From contig DLQB01000181.1 in assembly GCA_002477505.1 (NCBI GenBank), positions 1,782-16,960 of the forward strand: 15,179 bases of DNA. Direction: 5' to 3'. The notes beneath the pieces were generated by a model. That model was not told the DNA's origin. It searched no databases and saw nothing but the letters and a program-made list of their open reading frames with translations. Position 1 is the first letter of the stretch; every line of letters begins with the position of its first letter. The position numbers were made by a program, and so were the translations under genes. Shown here in pieces: positions 1-8,559 of this stretch. This stretch comes from Flavobacteriales bacterium UBA7443 (GTDB lineage Bacteria; Bacteroidota; Bacteroidia; Flavobacteriales_D; Sanyastnellaceae).

Positions 1-824
1 TCGCCCAATGCACCTCCTGCATTCATTTGGAAACTGAAGTCTGAGCTGTATCCTACGTGGTTTGCAGCGCAGAGTTGGAAGCCCCCAACAGATTCGGGAG
101 CGTATGTGTCAGTTGTTGCGTTGACATCGCCATGGATTCCTTCGATTACCATTGGGATGTAAGAACCATCGCCTGGGTTGTACCAGAATTTCGAGATGGG
201 ATTGCCCAAATCGTCCACGATGATGTCGTTGTAATCTGAGATGGTGGAAGAAGCAAGGGTGATGTATCCACCCGTACCATCGCCGATCATGCCAATCTTG
301 TCGGCATCAATGCCGTATGGATTGCCCGACTCAGCGTCCGTCATCCGGAAAAAGCGAACTGCCGTGCGGCTGTCTTGGACCCCACGGTACGCCGCTTGTA
401 TCAACTGAATGGTTCGTTCCTCTTGCGTTCCTGCAAGTGGATTCCAACCCAATCGGTAATCAACGGATGCCACGACATATCCCATTTTGGCATAACGCGT
501 GCACATCTCAACGATGTAATTGTCTGTTTTGGTTCCCAAGGCACCTCCATTAACATAGGGAGGCAAGAAATTACCCGTGTGGAAAGCAAGCAACAAAGGT
601 CGATTCGTTTCAGAATCGCCTGCCGGCTCGTAAATGTCGAGTTTCAAATCCTCCATCATAGGTGGGAGGCCTTGAAGGGCCGTAATGACCGTAATGTTTT
701 GTCCATAGACAACGTCCGAAGTAACCGTGACGTCATCAAAAACCTCATCGAGGTAACGGGTCTGTGCTTGCGTTTGCAACACAGCTAGGCACGCCACAAG
801 CGCGCTGAATAGAAATTTTTTCAT
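1..824 (-). CDS. Secreted alpha/beta-hydrolase (carboxylesterase-like) protein, catalytic Ser replaced; C-terminus outside window
   Basis: The frame is open from the ATG at 824 to the left edge, giving 274 residues with the C-terminus missing. The start is followed by a signal peptide (MKKFLFSALVACLAVLQTQA, cleavage near residues 20-21), so the protein is exported. An alpha/beta-hydrolase core is visible. The strand plus oxyanion-loop segment LLLAFHTGNF has H82-T-G, matching the HGG(G) motif of carboxylesterases. SVDYRLGWNP matches the YRL strand of that family. The segment GVQDSRTAVRFFR and the following DADKIGMIG lead into the nucleophile elbow. The elbow reads G181-D-G183-T-G-G, where the family has GxSxGG, so the nucleophile Ser is Gly. 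Extracellular esterases and acyl hydrolases have this fold, but activity is doubtful here. Secretion by the type IX system is possible; the C-terminal sorting domain that would show it is not in view. The fold call is confident; the function is not known. Confidence 0.8.
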   Translation of the reverse strand, partial: MKKFLFSALVACLAVLQTQAQTRYLDEVFDDVTVTSDVVYGQNITVITALQGLPPMMEDLKLDIYEPAGDSETNRPLLLAFHTGNFLPPYVNGGALGTKTDNYIVEMCTRYAKMGYVVASVDYRLGWNPLAGTQEERTIQLIQAAYRGVQDSRTAVRFFRMTDAESGNPYGIDADKIGMIGDGTGGYITLASSTISDYNDIIVDDLGNPISKFWYNPGDGSYIPMVIEGIHGDVNATTDTYAPESVGGFQLCAANHVGYSSDFSFQMNAGGALG

Positions 825-968
825 CAGATTTGGTTCTCTGTTATGGTCTTAAGTTTCGGATGTAAGGTAGTAAAAAAATACTGAGTCCGTCCACAGGACA
901 CGAAATTCATGCGTAAAATAAAGTGCTTCGACGCCAATAATAAGTATTTCGATAGACTCTCAGTCCAA

Positions 969-3809
969 TCAGTTCTTTTTGTGATTGAACTCATACAGCA
1001 AGCTTGCATAGAGCATTCGCCCAACAAAAGGCCCGCCATAGGCCTCGATATGAATGTTTTGCAACAGATTCGAGCCTCCCAGCTTCAACGTAGTATTCAG
1101 CTCTTTGAAGTTTGCATTGACTTGGGCATCCAGCAAATCGTATGTCGGAACAAAGCCCGTGAATTGAGGAGAACCTTCAAAAATAAAGCCCTGAACCCAT
1201 TTGTAATTGACACCAAAGCCCCACGTTGATTTGCCTTTCAATTTCAAATCACGCGCGGTCAAGCTCAGATTGTACTTGTGCTTCGGTGTATTGAACGCGG
1301 GGATGATGGGATCGTCCTCGTCGGTTTTGACCAGTTCGTTCCAGCTGTAATTTCCCGCGACCATGAAGTTGTTGTCCAGGTAATAATTCAAGCCAATCGA
1401 GGCTCCCTGGGTTTGCACCTCATTTATAGAATTGGCCGCATAGCGATAAACATCCACCGCTCGGGGCGCTTGTTCATTCCCGATAAAAAGGGCATCGAGC
1501 CCGATGTTGTAGCCGATGAAGTCTTCGTAAACACTGAAATAATAGCCTGCATCCACATAAACCTTTTCGCCCAAGGTCGTGCGATAGCCTACCTCGAAGG
1601 TCTTCACTCGCTCAGGCCGAATGGGGTCGATGTCAAAATAGACAAGGGTATCTCGATTCAGGCCATATTGACCCGCCGCGGCGTTTGCACTGTTTCGGAA
1701 ATCGATGAAACTGCTAATGGTGATCAAGCTGTCGGCTCCTTCTAAGTTTCCAACCAACGTTGCAGGACCGACATCCAACCATAAGTATTGATCAGCCAAT
1801 GTTGGGTTGCGCAACGCAGAACTGAAACTCATACGGAGGTAATCCTGCTCACGCGGCGAAAAAACAAAGGAGGCTGCTGGCGAATAGACCCAATCGAAAT
1901 TTTGATTTTTGTCCGCACGAATTGTCGCAGTTCCAATCAAGCGGTCTTCCAAGAAACGCCGCTTGATTCCTGTGTAAAATCCAACCTCTTGGTTTACGAT
2001 GCGCTCGCTCGTGGTGTCACTGAAAATGGTTCCATCGCTCCATGGGGTGTAGCGCCTGAAATTCCCACCCACTCGAATTTCTTCAAGGCCCTGTGGGTTG
2101 AAGATGTACTCCCCGTGGACATGGGACAAGCTGGACTGATCAAAGAATCGAGTCCCGCCCTCTCCTTCATTGTTTTTGGCAGAGATCAAAGCATTAAACT
2201 TCGATTCAAATTCTGGCGTACCGGGCTGCAAATATCCATTCGGGTTCTGGGCAACATCGTTGAGTCCGGCATAGCCCGAATTGGTCCATTCCTCGACTTG
2301 CTCATGCCAGTCAAATAGGTTCTGACCATTGACCTCGTACCAGTAATCGATGCTGTCCTGGTCGATGGTATAGGTGGGGACGCCATCCACCCACTCCAAA
2401 ACCCCACTCGGCCACGTTTCCGAAATGCCCGGCGCGATGCTATCCACCCAATAGCGGTAGTAGACCTTGGAATACTGATAATCGTCACGGGTTTCCTGCT
2501 GCAACTTCAATGCGGTCGCGTATGGGTCGTATGAATTTCCGGCATCCTCACTCGTCCGGTACGCCCGTACGAACCACTTGCCAGGCTTGCGCAACTCCAA
2601 TTTGTGTTGGTAAAACTGGATATCACGCAGGCTGAATCGGTTATCACCTTGGTAGACAGTGGTTCCAAATCCCGAATTGAATCCATAAATAAGTTCCGGA
2701 CTCTCGTAGGTTTCTTCCGGCCGCAGTCGCCAATGAAGGGCAGTACTAAATTTCAAATTCTCCGTGTTGTAATCGACGAGATCAATTTCTTTGTATCCGG
2801 TGCGGAAAAAAGTTCCCAGACCACGGGCATTGCTGCTGCCATCTCCCGCATAATCGAAGACCGGCTTGTATTCATCGCCATAGATGTTCACGGCATCGTA
2901 TCGGCCCGCGTTGTCCCTTCCAACAATTGCTCCGTCAACAGGATCATAATTGTTCGCCTCCCAATCGTATGCCGACATGCGGTATGCATTAATCTTCAAA
3001 CCCAAAACAGGATTCCCTTCGTCATCCGTTGTATAATCCGCATAGCGAAAGGCCAGTTCATTCAATTCTCGCTCCCCGACGCGCAGTGAAGCGGTCACTC
3101 CCGGGAACTGAAACGGGGACTTCGTCTCCATGGATACAACGCCATTGAACGCACCCGGACCATAAAATGCAGAACTCGCTCCAGCGACAATGTCCACATT
3201 CCTCACATCCAATTCCGATGCCCCGAGGAAGTTCCCCAGCGAGAAGTTGAGCCCTGGGCTTTGATTATCGATTCCATCGATGAGCTGCAAGGACCGAACA
3301 GGAGATGTGGAGTTGAATCCGCGTGTATTGATGATTTTAAAACCCAAACTCGCCGAGGTCACATCCACCCCTTTGAGGTTGCCCAAACCTTCGTAAAAGG
3401 AACCGCTTGGCGCCTCTTTGATGGCAATCACATCCATGGATTCTACGGTGAGTGGCGCCTGTTTTTGCTTTTGGCTGATTCGATCCCCCACGACTTCAGC
3501 CGCATCGATCAGAACCTGATCGGGAAGCAATTTGACCGTTATGCGCTCTGAAGCGTCTTGAACGGTGATTTTCTTCAGGCTATACCCAATGAAACTCACT
3601 TGCAAATTCACCGGGAATTGGCTCACTGGCAATAAAAATTGCCCATCGAAATCGGTCGTCACGCCCTGCGTGGTTCCTTCAACAATCACATTGGCGGAGA
3701 AAATAGGATCACCCAGTTCTCCGTCAATCACACGGCCTCGGAGCATTTCTTGCGCTGAAAAAGCATTTGAAACCAGAACAAAAAGGACAAAAGGAATGAA
3801 TCTCATCAT
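969..3809 (-). CDS. TonB-dependent outer-membrane receptor with carboxypeptidase-regulatory-like N-terminal domain
   Basis: A 946-aa outer-membrane receptor that should import a large or scarce ligand (siderophore, metal complex, glycan or peptide) using TonB energy. The ligand cannot be read from the sequence. The start is the first of two adjacent ATGs (3809 or 3806). The frame extends upstream only with a TTG, and a good signal peptide begins here (MMRFIPFVLFVLVSNAFSA, cut before QE). Residues about 22-95 form the beta-sandwich carboxypeptidase-regulatory-like domain (LRGRVIDGELGDPI, TTDFDGQF). Residues about 105-230 form the plug (INTRGF, LQLIDGID, VDIVAGASSAFYGPGA). The remainder is the 22-strand barrel, ending GRMLYASLLYEF plus a short polar tail. 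It lies 99 nt after the S4 gene, behind an 8-bp inverted repeat, and 144 nt before the hydrolase-like gene on the same strand. No SusD-like lipoprotein follows, so a classical Sus polysaccharide locus is unlikely. Confidence 0.93.
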   Translation of the reverse strand: MMRFIPFVLFVLVSNAFSAQEMLRGRVIDGELGDPIFSANVIVEGTTQGVTTDFDGQFLLPVSQFPVNLQVSFIGYSLKKITVQDASERITVKLLPDQVLIDAAEVVGDRISQKQKQAPLTVESMDVIAIKEAPSGSFYEGLGNLKGVDVTSASLGFKIINTRGFNSTSPVRSLQLIDGIDNQSPGLNFSLGNFLGASELDVRNVDIVAGASSAFYGPGAFNGVVSMETKSPFQFPGVTASLRVGERELNELAFRYADYTTDDEGNPVLGLKINAYRMSAYDWEANNYDPVDGAIVGRDNAGRYDAVNIYGDEYKPVFDYAGDGSSNARGLGTFFRTGYKEIDLVDYNTENLKFSTALHWRLRPEETYESPELIYGFNSGFGTTVYQGDNRFSLRDIQFYQHKLELRKPGKWFVRAYRTSEDAGNSYDPYATALKLQQETRDDYQYSKVYYRYWVDSIAPGISETWPSGVLEWVDGVPTYTIDQDSIDYWYEVNGQNLFDWHEQVEEWTNSGYAGLNDVAQNPNGYLQPGTPEFESKFNALISAKNNEGEGGTRFFDQSSLSHVHGEYIFNPQGLEEIRVGGNFRRYTPWSDGTIFSDTTSERIVNQEVGFYTGIKRRFLEDRLIGTATIRADKNQNFDWVYSPAASFVFSPREQDYLRMSFSSALRNPTLADQYLWLDVGPATLVGNLEGADSLITISSFIDFRNSANAAAGQYGLNRDTLVYFDIDPIRPERVKTFEVGYRTTLGEKVYVDAGYYFSVYEDFIGYNIGLDALFIGNEQAPRAVDVYRYAANSINEVQTQGASIGLNYYLDNNFMVAGNYSWNELVKTDEDDPIIPAFNTPKHKYNLSLTARDLKLKGKSTWGFGVNYKWVQGFIFEGSPQFTGFVPTYDLLDAQVNANFKELNTTLKLGGSNLLQNIHIEAYGGPFVGRMLYASLLYEFNHKKN

Positions 3810-3873
3810 GGTCGTGCAATTTGAATCAAGTTCCAAGAAACGTAAAAATTCCTGATAGGAGCCCTAGAAACGT

Positions 3874-3896
3874 GTCAGAATTACAAACATTCTGAC
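3874..3896 (-). terminator. 8-bp inverted repeat, possible weak terminator or operator
   Basis: GTCAGAAT (3874-3881) and ATTCTGAC (3889-3896) are perfect inverted copies separated by 7 nt. The repeat begins 12 nt past the stop of the S4 gene and 65 nt before the receptor start. Read on the minus strand it could form a hairpin, but the following bases (ACGTTTCT) are not a proper U tract, so termination would be weak. A dimeric repressor site for the receptor gene is an equally good reading. Confidence 0.4.
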
Positions 3897-3908
3897 CCAG
3901 CGCAGCCA

Positions 3909-4133
3909 TTACTCCTTGGCTATGAGTGAAATGGAAACTTCTGCATTGATATTCACCTCATCTCCCGACCGAAGTTTTCGGCGCTTTCGCTGTTCTGCCT
4001 CACCATTGACAGCAATCAATCCATCCGCCACCATCATCTTGGCTTCTCCTCCTGTCGCTGCGTAGCCCGTGGCCTTCAGCAGCTGGAGCAAGTCGATGAA
4101 CTCTGTTTTCAGTTCAAATTCTTCTTGGATCAT
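3909..4133 (-). CDS. Small S4-domain RNA-binding protein (YbcJ-like)
   Basis: A 74-aa protein made of little more than one S4 fold, residues about 12-64. It has the helix-turn FIDLLQLLKATGYA, the signature segment GGEAKMMVADGLIAVNG and the basic turn RKRRKLRSGDEV. S4 folds bind structured RNA in ribosomal protein S4, pseudouridine synthases and tyrosyl-tRNA synthetases. Stand-alone versions such as E. coli YbcJ are presumed RNA binders without a firm function. Its ATG (4133-4131) overlaps the TGA of the E1 gene (4132-4130) as ATGA, so translation is likely coupled. Nothing in the sequence explains a functional link to the dehydrogenase. The gene is more likely a passenger in a housekeeping operon. 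It is the last gene before an inverted repeat. Confidence 0.87.
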   Translation of the reverse strand: MIQEEFELKTEFIDLLQLLKATGYAATGGEAKMMVADGLIAVNGEAEQRKRRKLRSGDEVNINAEVSISLIAKE

Positions 4134-6532
4134 CGGAATCGGTTCGGCTCTGCTTCTACCATCATGCCCAGCACCGCCTCATAAATGTCCTCTGCATTCG
4201 GCTTGGCGTAATAGTCACCGTCGGTTCCGTATGGAGGCAGGTGGGGTTGAGCGGCAATGGTTTTCGGAGCTACATCGAGGCACTTCCACCCCCCTTGGCG
4301 ATTCAGAATGTCTTCCATGATATAGGCACTAGCGCCACCTGGGACATCTTCATCTACGACCAAAAGTCGGTTGGTTTTGCCGACCGAGGCGGCGCATACG
4401 TTTTGGGTATCAAATGGCAGCAAAGTGCGTGCGTCAATCAATTCAACGTGGATTCCACTCTGTTGCAATCGCTCCACCGCCGCAGCGGCGATGTTCAATG
4501 TGGAGCCGTACGAAACTACCGTGATGTCCTGGCCCGTTTTGATCACTTCTGGAATCCCCAGAGGCACGGTAAATTCCCCCAGGTTCGTAGGCACTTGCTC
4601 CTTGGTGCGATACCCGTTCAAGCATTCCACCACAAGCGCCGGTTCCTCAGCTTGCAAAAGGGTGTTATACATGCCCGCAGCCTCGGTCATATTGCGCGGG
4701 ACACAGACATGCATGCCCCTGAGCGAATGAATGATCGCGCCCATTGGCGAACCGCTGTGCCAAATGCCTTCCAATCGATGACCTCTTGTTCGAATGATGA
4801 CCGGTGCTTTTTGGCCACCCGCAGTGCGATAGCGCACCGTCGCTGCATCATCGCGCAGAATTTGCAGCGCATAATACAGGTAATCCAAATATTGAATCTC
4901 TGCGATGGGTCGGAATCCCCGCAACGCGAGTCCGATTCCCTGCCCAGCAATGGTGCACTCCCGAATCCCTGTGTCAGATACCCGCAACTCACCAAACTTC
5001 TCCTGCATGCCCTCCATGGACTGATTCACCCCTCCAATTCCACCTGTATCTTCTCCAAACGTGACCAATTCCGGGTATTTCTCGAAAAGAGCCTCAAAAT
5101 TTTGCTGCAAAATTTGCCGGCCATCCGCGTGGTCTCCGCTATCCGAATATTCCGGACGAACAACCGGCACATCCAAAGCCGAATCCCCATCTTCGCTGTA
5201 CAAATGCCGGCCATAGCGATCTTGGTTTTCACGGCCATAAGCTTCCGACCAGCGGATCAGTGCCTCAAGGGCGGGGGTTCGTTTTCGTCCCGCGCTTTGT
5301 ATCGTTCGCCGAGCAGCTGCATGAAATTCGGCCCTACCGGGAAAAATGCCATTTTCCAAGGATGCTATTTCGGCGGAATCTGAGCCGCTCACCGCGGCAA
5401 TAAGGGCTATTACCTCTTGCTGCTCATTGTCAAATGACGACCGAAGGTCTGCCCAAGCGGCCTTTTGTTCTTGGCGCACTTCTTTTTTCACTGCCTTTCG
5501 GATGCCGTCCAGTTCTTCTTGCTGGGCCGCGCCTTCTAGGAGCAGGAATTTTTCAAATTGCCCAATGCAATCATACTCCTTGGCCCACGCCATCCGTTCC
5601 TCGGATTTGTAGCGCTCGTGGGAGCCCGAAGTGCTATGGCCTTGTGGCTGCGTAACCTCCTCGACATGGACCAATACAGGTACATGGTGTTCCCGGCAGC
5701 GCTTCGCCGCCTCTTCATAGGTCTTGACCAATGCCGGATAGTCCCATCCTTTGACGCGGTATATCACAATGCCATTGGTTCCCTCTTGCATTTGCATTCC
5801 GCTCAGCGCGGTGGAAATGGACGCTTTGGTGGTTTGGTACTTTTTGGGAACGCTGATGCCGTACCCATCGTCCCAAACACTCATGAGCATGGGCACTTGA
5901 AGCACTCCTGCCGCATTCATGGTTTCCCAAAAAGGACCTTCAGACGTGCTCGAATCTCCAATCGTACCAATCGCAATTTCGTTCCCGGCCTTCGTAAACC
6001 TTGGCTTCAGCGCAGCCACGTCGGGCAATGCCCGATACAATTTTGAAGCTTGGGCCAAACCCAAAAGCCGTGGCATTTGACCGCCTGTGGGACTGATATC
6101 GGCGGAACTGTTGAAGCCTTGGGTAGCATCCAGCCAATCGCCTTGGCCATCTAGAATGCGCGTTGCGAAGTGGCCACCCATTTGCCTTCCAGCCGAACTT
6201 GGCTCACGCTCAACATCCGTGTCCGCATAAAGCGCCGCAAAAAACTGCCGCACCGATAACAAGCCTTGGGCCATCATCAACGTCTGATCCCGGTAGTAAC
6301 CTGATCGCCAATCCCCAGGCCGAATGATTTTGGACAATGCAAGTTGAGCCAATTCTTTTCCATCCCCGAAAATTCCAAATTTCGCCTTTCCACCCAGCAC
6401 CTCCTTTCTGCCCAGTAATGAAGCCTCCCGGCTCATGCACATCAGGCGATAATCATCCAACAAGGCTTGCCGAAAATCTTGAACGGAAGCAGAGTCGTTG
6501 GCTGCATCTTTCTTGACATCTGTTGGATTCAT
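4130..6532 (-). CDS. Fused alpha/beta E1 subunit of a 2-oxoacid (probably branched-chain, 2-oxoisovalerate) dehydrogenase
   Basis: An 800-aa thiamine-diphosphate enzyme that decarboxylates a 2-oxoacid and passes the acyl group to the lipoyl arm of E2. The alpha half (about 20-390) has RQMGGHF, NSSADISPTGGQMPRLLGLA, the cofactor motif GDSSTSEG (192-199) ending VWDDGYGIS (219-227), and the active-site loop QGHSTSGSHERY (297-308). The beta half (about 470-800) has TFGEDTGGIGG with E494, SDTGIRECTIAGQGIGLALRG, the loop RTRGHRLEGIWHSGSP, and the C-terminal transketolase-like domain (VVSYGS, VELIDARTLLPFD, LLVVDEDVPGG). Many bacteria encode alpha and beta separately; I recall the fused form as usual in Bacteroidota. 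The start is the first ATG; upstream the frame has only a TTG. It sits 102 nt after psuG, room for its own promoter. lpd (E3) is divergent nearby and E2 is absent. Exact substrate is inferred from family resemblance. Confidence 0.93.
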   Translation of the reverse strand: MNPTDVKKDAANDSASVQDFRQALLDDYRLMCMSREASLLGRKEVLGGKAKFGIFGDGKELAQLALSKIIRPGDWRSGYYRDQTLMMAQGLLSVRQFFAALYADTDVEREPSSAGRQMGGHFATRILDGQGDWLDATQGFNSSADISPTGGQMPRLLGLAQASKLYRALPDVAALKPRFTKAGNEIAIGTIGDSSTSEGPFWETMNAAGVLQVPMLMSVWDDGYGISVPKKYQTTKASISTALSGMQMQEGTNGIVIYRVKGWDYPALVKTYEEAAKRCREHHVPVLVHVEEVTQPQGHSTSGSHERYKSEERMAWAKEYDCIGQFEKFLLLEGAAQQEELDGIRKAVKKEVRQEQKAAWADLRSSFDNEQQEVIALIAAVSGSDSAEIASLENGIFPGRAEFHAAARRTIQSAGRKRTPALEALIRWSEAYGRENQDRYGRHLYSEDGDSALDVPVVRPEYSDSGDHADGRQILQQNFEALFEKYPELVTFGEDTGGIGGVNQSMEGMQEKFGELRVSDTGIRECTIAGQGIGLALRGFRPIAEIQYLDYLYYALQILRDDAATVRYRTAGGQKAPVIIRTRGHRLEGIWHSGSPMGAIIHSLRGMHVCVPRNMTEAAGMYNTLLQAEEPALVVECLNGYRTKEQVPTNLGEFTVPLGIPEVIKTGQDITVVSYGSTLNIAAAAVERLQQSGIHVELIDARTLLPFDTQNVCAASVGKTNRLLVVDEDVPGGASAYIMEDILNRQGGWKCLDVAPKTIAAQPHLPPYGTDGDYYAKPNAEDIYEAVLGMMVEAEPNRFR

Positions 6533-6634
6533 GACGCGAAAATAGTGCAACTCAGACCAAGCAAAGAATTCAAGAGATTTACAACGGGCTTTTGCGTCAA
6601 CAACTGTGGGCAAACTTCATTCGAAAATGTGGGG

Positions 6635-7546
6635 TTACCTGGACGCGTAAGCCACAGCTACAGCGGTGCCAACAGCCACGTTGTGTTCGACCAAAGCCCG
6701 GTTGGCCGCAAGGCTCTTTCCTTCAGTGGCTTCATTGACGTAACGCAATAAAAATGGGGTCAGATCCTTGCCCGAGACCCCTTTTGAAGCCGCTTCCTTC
6801 AACCCCAGATCAATCGCATGCTGCACTTGCCCAGGGTCTGCTGAAAATTCAACGGGAATGGGGTTGGCAATGAGGAAACCTCCTTCCAAACCCAAGGACC
6901 ATTTTGCGTGCATGGCCGCCGCCATTTCTCGTGCCGAATCAACTCGATGTGGAGCAGCAATCCCACTCGTCGGAGTGAAAAAAGCGGGGAAATCATCGGT
7001 GGCATAACCCACTACGGTCACGCCAGCCGTTTCCAATGCTTCCAATGTTTTTGGCAAGTCCAAAATCGATTTTGCCCCTGCGCTCACCACTGCCACGGAA
7101 GACTTTGCGAGTTCAGGTATGTCTGCTGAGATGTCCCAGGTGCGCTCCACTCCGCGATGAACACCTCCAATCCCGCCCGTCGCAAACACTCGGACACCTG
7201 CAAGCTCACAACCAATCAAGGTACCGCTGACGGTGGTGGCACCCAGCGTTTTGCGGGCCAAAGCCAGCGGCAAATCTCGCCGCGACACTTTCAGCACATC
7301 CGGCGATGTCGCCAAAGCGATCAGGTCTTCAATCGTACATCCCACTTGCAGTTTTCCATTGACTACCGCCACAGTGGCAGGGACAGCGCCGCCCGCGCGC
7401 ACAATTGACTCCAATCGCTGAGCCGTTTCTAGGTTTTGCGGATACGGCATGCCGTGCGCAACAATGGTGGATTCCAAGGCGACGACCGCTTGACCACTCT
7501 TTAGCGCTTCTTGAACTTCCGGGAGGATGTGCAGGAAATCACTCAT
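6635..7546 (-). CDS. psuG: Pseudouridine-5'-phosphate glycosidase (indigoidine synthase A family)
   Basis: A 303-aa enzyme, normal for the family. It cleaves the C-C glycosidic bond of pseudouridine 5'-phosphate reversibly into uracil and ribose 5-phosphate, in the breakdown of modified nucleosides from RNA. Visible signatures are VVALESTIVAHGMPYP with the catalytic-site Glu, VSRRDLP, FATGGIGGVHRGVERT, the segment SAGAKSILDLPKTLEALET carrying the Schiff-base Lys, and the C-terminal ANRALVEHNVAVG with the conserved Asn. The start is ATG 7546, 2 nt past the obg stop; a GTG 12 codons upstream would overlap obg and is less likely. The usual partner, pseudouridine kinase (psuK), is not in the window. 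The placement inside an adk-obg operon looks like simple co-expression with nucleotide metabolism. Confidence 0.95.
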   Translation of the reverse strand: MSDFLHILPEVQEALKSGQAVVALESTIVAHGMPYPQNLETAQRLESIVRAGGAVPATVAVVNGKLQVGCTIEDLIALATSPDVLKVSRRDLPLALARKTLGATTVSGTLIGCELAGVRVFATGGIGGVHRGVERTWDISADIPELAKSSVAVVSAGAKSILDLPKTLEALETAGVTVVGYATDDFPAFFTPTSGIAAPHRVDSAREMAAAMHAKWSLGLEGGFLIANPIPVEFSADPGQVQHAIDLGLKEAASKGVSGKDLTPFLLRYVNEATEGKSLAANRALVEHNVAVGTAVAVAYASR

Positions 7547-7548
7547 TC

Positions 7549-8550
7549 TTACCAGACTGTTGCCTCGTCCATGGACTTCCACAGGGCATCCTTCAATTCC
7601 ACCAATCCCATCTGTGCGATGCTGGAAAAAAACAGCGGATTCAAATCCCTGATTTCATCGTGGATCGCTTGCTTCAGCTCCTCATCCAACATGTCGCTTT
7701 TGGAAATGGCCAGCAAACGATTCTTCTTGAGCAAGTCGGGATTGAACTTTTCCAATTCTCCCAAAAGGGTTTGATACTCTGCCGCAATGTCATTGCTGTC
7801 AGCAGGCACAATAAAAAGTAAAACCGGGTTACGCTCGATATGCCTCAAGAATCGCAATCCAAGGCCTTTGCCTTCTGCGGCTCCTTCAATAATTCCAGGA
7901 ATGTCCGCCATCACAAATGAACGGTCATCGCGGTATGCGACAATGCCCAAATTCGGCTTCAGTGTCGTAAACGGATAATTGGCTATTTCCGGTTTGGCCG
8001 CACTTACCACAGACAATAAAGTGGACTTTCCTGCATTCGGAAATCCCACGAGTCCGACATCAGCGAGAAGTTTGAGCTCGAGAATCTTCCACTCTTCTAA
8101 TCCCGGCTCGCCCGGCTGTGAGTATGTCGGTGATTGTCGGACGGAAGATTTGAAATGGTCGTTTCCCCTTCCACCTTTGCCTCCCCTCGTCAGAATTACC
8201 TCTTGCCCTTCTTCGAGGATTTCCATTATAACCTCTTCTGAATCTGCATCCCTCACCACTGTCCCCAGTGGAACGTCAACATAAACATCGTCGCCATCGG
8301 CTCCATGTTTGTGCTGGCCACGCCCCGTATCTCCGTGCCCTGCAATTACGTGCCGAGCGTATTTCAAGTGCAGCAATGTCCAATGCTGGGTGTTGCCGCG
8401 AATGATGACGTGCCCTCCACGACCGCCGTCGCCTCCATCCGGCCCACCTTTGGCCGTCATTCGGTTGCGCATGAAATGGGAGGAGCCTGGGCCTCCTCGG
8501 CCGGAACGGCAGCAAATCTTTACGTAATCGACAAAATTTTCACCTGACAT
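7549..8550 (-). CDS. obg: GTPase Obg (CgtA/ObgE), ribosome assembly factor
   Basis: A 333-aa essential GTPase that binds the 50S subunit during ribosome maturation and responds to the stringent response. The N-terminal glycine-rich Obg fold covers about 1-158 (FVDYVKICCRSGRGGPGS, GPDGGDGGRGGHV, TRGGKGGRGNDHF). The G domain follows with G1 GFPNAGKST, G2 within NYPFTTLKPNLG, G3 DIPGII and the switch segment EGAAEGKGLGLRFLRHIER. G4 reads SKSD instead of NKxD, a Ser-for-Asn change I remember from other Bacteroidota Obg proteins. The protein ends soon after the G domain, without the variable C-terminal extension of E. coli ObgE. It lies 9 nt after adk and 2 nt before psuG, consistent with one transcript. 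Confidence 0.97.
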   Translation of the reverse strand: MSGENFVDYVKICCRSGRGGPGSSHFMRNRMTAKGGPDGGDGGRGGHVIIRGNTQHWTLLHLKYARHVIAGHGDTGRGQHKHGADGDDVYVDVPLGTVVRDADSEEVIMEILEEGQEVILTRGGKGGRGNDHFKSSVRQSPTYSQPGEPGLEEWKILELKLLADVGLVGFPNAGKSTLLSVVSAAKPEIANYPFTTLKPNLGIVAYRDDRSFVMADIPGIIEGAAEGKGLGLRFLRHIERNPVLLFIVPADSNDIAAEYQTLLGELEKFNPDLLKKNRLLAISKSDMLDEELKQAIHDEIRDLNPLFFSSIAQMGLVELKDALWKSMDEATVW

Positions 8551-8559
8551 GGCGCAAGG

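Noticed and set aside
870..900. T7 tract beside GTCC-TGT-GGAC as a terminator after the TonB receptor gene
   Set aside because: The stem is only 4 bp with a 3-nt loop, and 8 nt separate it from the T run. It lies about 70 nt past the stop and may be part of the next gene's leader.
4241..5383. Long plus-strand open frame (380 codons) opposite the E1 gene
   Set aside because: It is antisense to a strongly conserved enzyme, shows no domain pattern and is rich in Ser, Arg, Cys and His as expected of a shadow frame.
6533..6613. Upstream TTG start for the E1 gene
   Set aside because: The extra 27 residues are not E1-like and overlap the likely leader; the first ATG, at 6532, is better.
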